Source of the DNA: Mycolicibacterium novocastrense
GTDB lineage: Bacteria > Actinomycetota > Actinomycetes > Mycobacteriales > Mycobacteriaceae
NCBI RefSeq assembly: GCF_001570485.1
Contig: NZ_BCTA01000002.1
Span: 337,915-401,914 of the forward strand
Direction of reading: 5' to 3'
Length of the DNA stretch: 64,000 bases
Shown: positions 61,601 to 64,000 of the stretch, piece after piece
Position numbering within the stretch: position 1 is the stretch's first letter
Layout: each line of letters begins with the position of its first letter
The notes under the pieces: model-generated
Told to the model about the DNA's origin: nothing
Seen by the model: the letters and a program-made list of their open reading frames with translations, nothing else
The model's database searches: none
Position numbers and translations under genes: made by a program

Positions 61601-63866
61601 CGACGTCCGGCTGCGCACCCCGGTGGCGCCAGGACGCGCCCGCGACGTGCAAGTGGTGCTGCAGGACCGCGGGCTGACCCTGGCCACCCGCCTCGTCGAC
61701 GACGACGAGGACGCCATCGACGGCGGCTGGTTGACCCACAGCAGTGCGGTGGTCGCGGCCGACGACGACATCGAGGATCTCCTCGGCGAGGTGCTCGACG
61801 AGTCGTCGGCTCGCGACGGCTGCCGTGATCCGTTGCCGCCCAATCACATCGTGGACACGCTCGCGACACTGGGTGTGGCCGCGATGGGATTCGACTGGGA
61901 GATCCTCGACCTGCACGGCGGCGAGGGCGAATTGCTCGCCAGGGTCGCCGCACGCGGCGACCGTACGGCACCGGACACCTGGGCCCCGCTGCTGGACGCG
62001 GCTACCTCGGCGGCCTCCACCGTGTTCGACGGGCCGCCGCGACTGCGGATGCCCGCCCACATCGACCGCGTGCAGGTGCACGGCCGACCACCGGCCGTGG
62101 TGCTGCTGCATGTTCGGCGCAGGCCCGGCACCACCACGACCGACGTGTTGCTCGCCGAAGAGTCCGGCAAGGTCCTCGCATCGCTGGCGGGCATGTCGTT
62201 CGAGCAGCTCGAAAACCCTTCCGGCAGCGACGTTTCCCGTATGCTGCACCGGCTCTCCTGGCAGTCGGTGCCGTGGCAGGCCGACAGCCGGCCCCGGGAG
62301 GTCGTGATCGTCGGCGAAGACGGCGCCGCCCGCGAGTTCGTGACGCGGGACCTGTCGGCCGCCGGGGTGCCCCATGTGCTCCACGGTGATGCCACCGAAA
62401 TCGCCTCTGCGGCTGAGCCGTTCGACCGCGACACCGTCGTGCTGGTGCTGCCGAGCGCGCACGACACGCCGGAACGGTCAGTCGGAATGGTGACGCGGAC
62501 GCTGCGGGGGCTGCTCGACCATGGGGCCAGGGCACGGATGTGGGTGCTCACGCAGGGCGTGTACGAGGGCGCGAACGTGGTGCACGCACCGCTGTGGGGT
62601 CTGGCCAGAGTCGCGGCGGCCGAGCACCCGAAGACCTTCGGCGGGGTGATCGACGTCGCCACACCCGAACTCCCGGTCGGCATCCTCTCCTCGGTGCAGG
62701 GCCACCCAGTTGTGGCCTTCCGTGACGGCGCGGCCCACTCGGCGCGGCTGTCCGCGGCGGGCCGGGGGACCGGAGCGCCGATGCAGTGCTCGACCGGTGG
62801 CACCTACGTCATCACCGGCGGTACCGGCGCGCTCGGCTTGCGGATGGCGCAGCGGCTTGCCGACATCGGTGCCCGGCGACTCGTGCTGCTCTCCCGCAGC
62901 GGTATGCCCGATCGTTCGATGTGGCAATCGGATTCGGATCTGGTCCACACGGTCACCGCGCTCGAGGAGCGCGGTGTGTCCGTGCGCGTGGTGGCATTGG
63001 ACATCGCCGCACCCGGAGCGGCCGACCAGCTGCGTACCGCGCTGCGCGATCTGCCTCCGGTGCGCGGGGTGATCCACGCCGCCGGTGTGGAAGCGGGTGC
63101 GCTGCTGGTCAACACGACACCCGAGGACTTCACCGCGGCGATGCGTCCCAAGGTCGACGGGACCCTGACCCTTCACGAGGTCTTCCCGCCCGAACAATTG
63201 GACTGGCTGGTGCTGTTCTCGTCGTGCGGTTACCTCGCGGGCTTCCCCGGGCAGGGCGCCTACGCGTGCGCGAACTCCTTCCTCGACGGAATGGCACGCC
63301 ACCGGCGTGCTCTCGGCGACCGCACCGTCAGCGTCGCCTGGACCGCGTGGCGGGGCCTGGGCATGGGCTCGACATCCGGGTTCGTGGCCGCGCAGCTCGA
63401 CGCGCTGGGCATGGACACCATCGGAGCGGATGAGGCGATGCGGGCACTCGACCTGGCGATGCGCCATGACGACCCGAATATCGTTGTGCTGCCGCTACTT
63501 CCCGCGGCAGCGTCGGTACCGATGCTGGCCGACGTGGCGCCGACGGAATTCGACGCTCCCGGAGATGACGCGCCAGAGGTGAGCCTGGTCGACGCCGACC
63601 CCGAACGTGTCGCGCAGGTCGTCACCGCCGCCGTTGCCGCACAGCTGGGCGTGGCCGAGGCCGACGTCGACACCGGTTTGCCGCTGGTGGAGGTCGGCGT
63701 GGACTCGATCATGACGGTCGGGCTGCTCAAGCAGCTGGAAAAGCAGACCGGGTTGTCGTTGCCGCCGACACTGCTGTGGGAGTACCCGACGGCGGCGGCG
63801 GTCTCCGAACGGCTCGTCGAGCTGCTCGACACACCGGAGGGCGCGGAGACGGTCGACGTGTCCTGA
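58686..63866 (+). CDS. Iterative type I polyketide synthase, 6-methylsalicylate synthase-like
   Basis: A 1,726-residue single-module PKS, KS-AT-DH/TH-KR-ACP. KS: Cys in DAACAASL near 185, His in EAHGTGTPSGD and KPNVGHLEGG. AT: GHSVGEVA near 630 and VAFHSPAMD, typical of malonyl specificity. DH/thioester-hydrolase-like domain: HPVKGTEIVPAA near 935. KR: VITGGTGALGLRMAQ near 1375 and GAYACANSFLDG. ACP: GVDSIMT near 1672. No ER and no terminal thioesterase. IGPGLTRVLDVAGATAPDGR and VCSYGYGGTIAHVLLEEAP are hallmarks of bacterial 6-MSAS/orsellinate synthases, so a reduced aromatic product such as 6-methylsalicylate is likely. GTG start. Confidence 0.9.
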   Translation: MTDTPPSDESVRPDAVAIIGIGCRVAGAIGTPEQFWNFLLDGGSDVREVPAERWEPYLQRDPRNAAVLKDVTRWGTFLDDLPGFDAEFFGVSPREAELMDPQQRLALEVSWEALEHAGVPPKSLAGSDTAVLMGVNSDDYGKLIMEDLPGIEAWTGIGTSLCGIANRVSHLLDLRGPSVALDAACAASLVAVHQACQMLNAGETSLALAGGVSALIGPGLTRVLDVAGATAPDGRCKTFDASADGYGRGEGAGVVVLKRLADALRDGDHVYAVVRGGAVAQDGRTVGIMSPNGDAQADMFRRACQFAGIAPASVGFVEAHGTGTPSGDPTEVGALAAVYGADRPADAPCRIGSVKPNVGHLEGGAGVVGLIKAALALHHRTIPPTAGVTSLTPAVDWANSGLRVPTEVEPWDSSDGAPRRAAVCSYGYGGTIAHVLLEEAPAAQPSAQRSPAQQLPSIIPVSARNVARLRTQAGALADHLRDHPAPVDGVAATLWTRRSHESARAAVVADDTDGAAAALTALAEDVPDPSVVTGTVLPAAANGAVWVFSGHGSHWAGMGGELLAAAPEFAAVIDAIDPVFTAELGFSARQALTAGELGGTDQVQALTFAMQVGLAAMLRARGVTPAAVIGHSVGEVAACVTAGVFDLTVGAAVACYRARGFRSVMGEGAMALVRLPFAEAERRLAGRTDVVAAISASLESTVISGTISAVDDVCGEWTDQGFMVRRVNTDVAFHSPAMDALTGELGRLTASLPPSRTPEIPLYTTALADPRSVAPRDQHYWVANLRDRVRFAEAVSAAIEDGHRLFLEVSAHPVVAHSIVETLTTAGTDQHAVVPLLRRERPQMHSVATAVAALHCHGAPVEHQLSSAPWAADLPVTQWQHRRFWRTPTPPPGGRGVHDVDTHTLLGGRIEVTGAVASKMWQTRVDLDSRPYPGDHPVKGTEIVPAAVIVNTFLGAANELDTRCDRAGRDLVDVRLRTPVAPGRARDVQVVLQDRGLTLATRLVDDDEDAIDGGWLTHSSAVVAADDDIEDLLGEVLDESSARDGCRDPLPPNHIVDTLATLGVAAMGFDWEILDLHGGEGELLARVAARGDRTAPDTWAPLLDAATSAASTVFDGPPRLRMPAHIDRVQVHGRPPAVVLLHVRRRPGTTTTDVLLAEESGKVLASLAGMSFEQLENPSGSDVSRMLHRLSWQSVPWQADSRPREVVIVGEDGAAREFVTRDLSAAGVPHVLHGDATEIASAAEPFDRDTVVLVLPSAHDTPERSVGMVTRTLRGLLDHGARARMWVLTQGVYEGANVVHAPLWGLARVAAAEHPKTFGGVIDVATPELPVGILSSVQGHPVVAFRDGAAHSARLSAAGRGTGAPMQCSTGGTYVITGGTGALGLRMAQRLADIGARRLVLLSRSGMPDRSMWQSDSDLVHTVTALEERGVSVRVVALDIAAPGAADQLRTALRDLPPVRGVIHAAGVEAGALLVNTTPEDFTAAMRPKVDGTLTLHEVFPPEQLDWLVLFSSCGYLAGFPGQGAYACANSFLDGMARHRRALGDRTVSVAWTAWRGLGMGSTSGFVAAQLDALGMDTIGADEAMRALDLAMRHDDPNIVVLPLLPAAASVPMLADVAPTEFDAPGDDAPEVSLVDADPERVAQVVTAAVAAQLGVAEADVDTGLPLVEVGVDSIMTVGLLKQLEKQTGLSLPPTLLWEYPTAAAVSERLVELLDTPEGAETVDVS

Positions 63867-63914
63867 CTCAAACCCGCCGAAACTGAAGGTCTGCACGACA
63901 GATCGCCGGCGGTT

Positions 63915-64000
63915 TCAAGCGATCGATGCAATAGCGGGTGGTTTGGACGGATTCGAGAGTAGTTCGTCGAGCGCTTCTGCCGGGGTTTTCCAGCCCAGGG
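63915..64000 (-). mobile_element. IS30-family transposase, C-terminal end only (runs off window)
   Basis: On the minus strand the last 27 codons and stop of a transposase are visible: LGWKTPAEALDELLSN followed by PSKPPAIASIA. The LGWKTPAE tail is characteristic of IS30-family transposases. The stop codon is at 63915-63917. The element's end and inverted repeat must lie in 63867-63914, but I cannot define them without the other end. It sits within 48 bp of the PKS stop. Confidence 0.72.

Noticed and set aside
63867..63914. Terminal inverted repeat of the IS30-type element
   Set aside because: No convincing inverted repeat could be defined without the other end of the element, so no boundary is claimed.

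Overview
This high-GC window comes from a mycobacterium, most likely a rapid-growing Mycolicibacterium. The evidence is the gene content (methylglucose lipopolysaccharide genes gpgP and octT, a PknH-ectodomain lipoprotein of LppR type, glutamine-dependent NadE, a GH15 trehalase), the frequent GTG starts with 1-4 bp ATGA/GTGA overlaps, and many leaderless starts (TANNNT or CACAAT-like -10 boxes 6-7 nt before ATG/GTG). From memory, the gene order follows the M. tuberculosis stretch from obg (Rv2440c) to hemN (Rv2388c), with several blocks that I do not place in that genome segment. No database search was possible, so family assignments rest on motifs seen in the translated sequence and on recall of known relatives.

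Layout. 1-15.6 kb: obg and proB, a sirtuin pair, a molybdopterin oxidoreductase operon with a Cys-rich copper-storage-like protein opposite, nadE, a metal-responsive ArsR/CDF/methyltransferase operon, an enoyl-CoA hydratase-ribokinase pair, and proA. 15.6-29.3 kb: moxR and a VWA protein; the tightly overlapping nadD-rsfS-gpgP-octT-degV run; an ArsR-SRPBCC-DinB-like operon and a few oxidoreductases (where eis lies in M. tuberculosis); comEA-comEC-holA; and rpsT. 29.4-43.7 kb: the ATP-grasp/alpha-E/transglutaminase set, an MBL hydrolase, a CBS protein, a GNAT, a PemK-like protein, lepA, two lipoproteins, and a probable organosulfur block (2OG-Fe oxygenase, LysR regulator, DszC/SfnB-like flavoprotein, MetE-like protein). 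43.7-57.2 kb: trehalase, FAD monooxygenase, two tiny membrane proteins, the sulfate importer subI-cysT-cysW-cysA, a methyltransferase, the sulfate reduction operon sirA-cysH-che1, and hemW. 57.2-64 kb: an ECF sigma/anti-sigma pair, a 1,726-residue iterative PKS resembling 6-methylsalicylate synthase, and the tail of an IS30-type transposase at the window edge.

How the genes fit together. The clearest system is sulfur assimilation. Sulfate import (subI-cysTWA) and sulfate reduction (sirA-cysH-che1) are each preceded by a leaderless short ORF with a cysteine-rich C-terminus (four consecutive Cys, and CTCCCLPC). This is the architecture of the cysteine-responsive attenuators described in M. smegmatis. 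An organosulfur-type gene block sits a few kilobases away. The last region is the most provocative. In M. tuberculosis the mycobactin locus (mbtI and neighbours) begins close beyond hemN. Here the same side of hemW carries a sigma/anti-sigma pair and a 6-methylsalicylate-type PKS, and 6-methylsalicylate is the acyl cap of some rapid-grower mycobactins.
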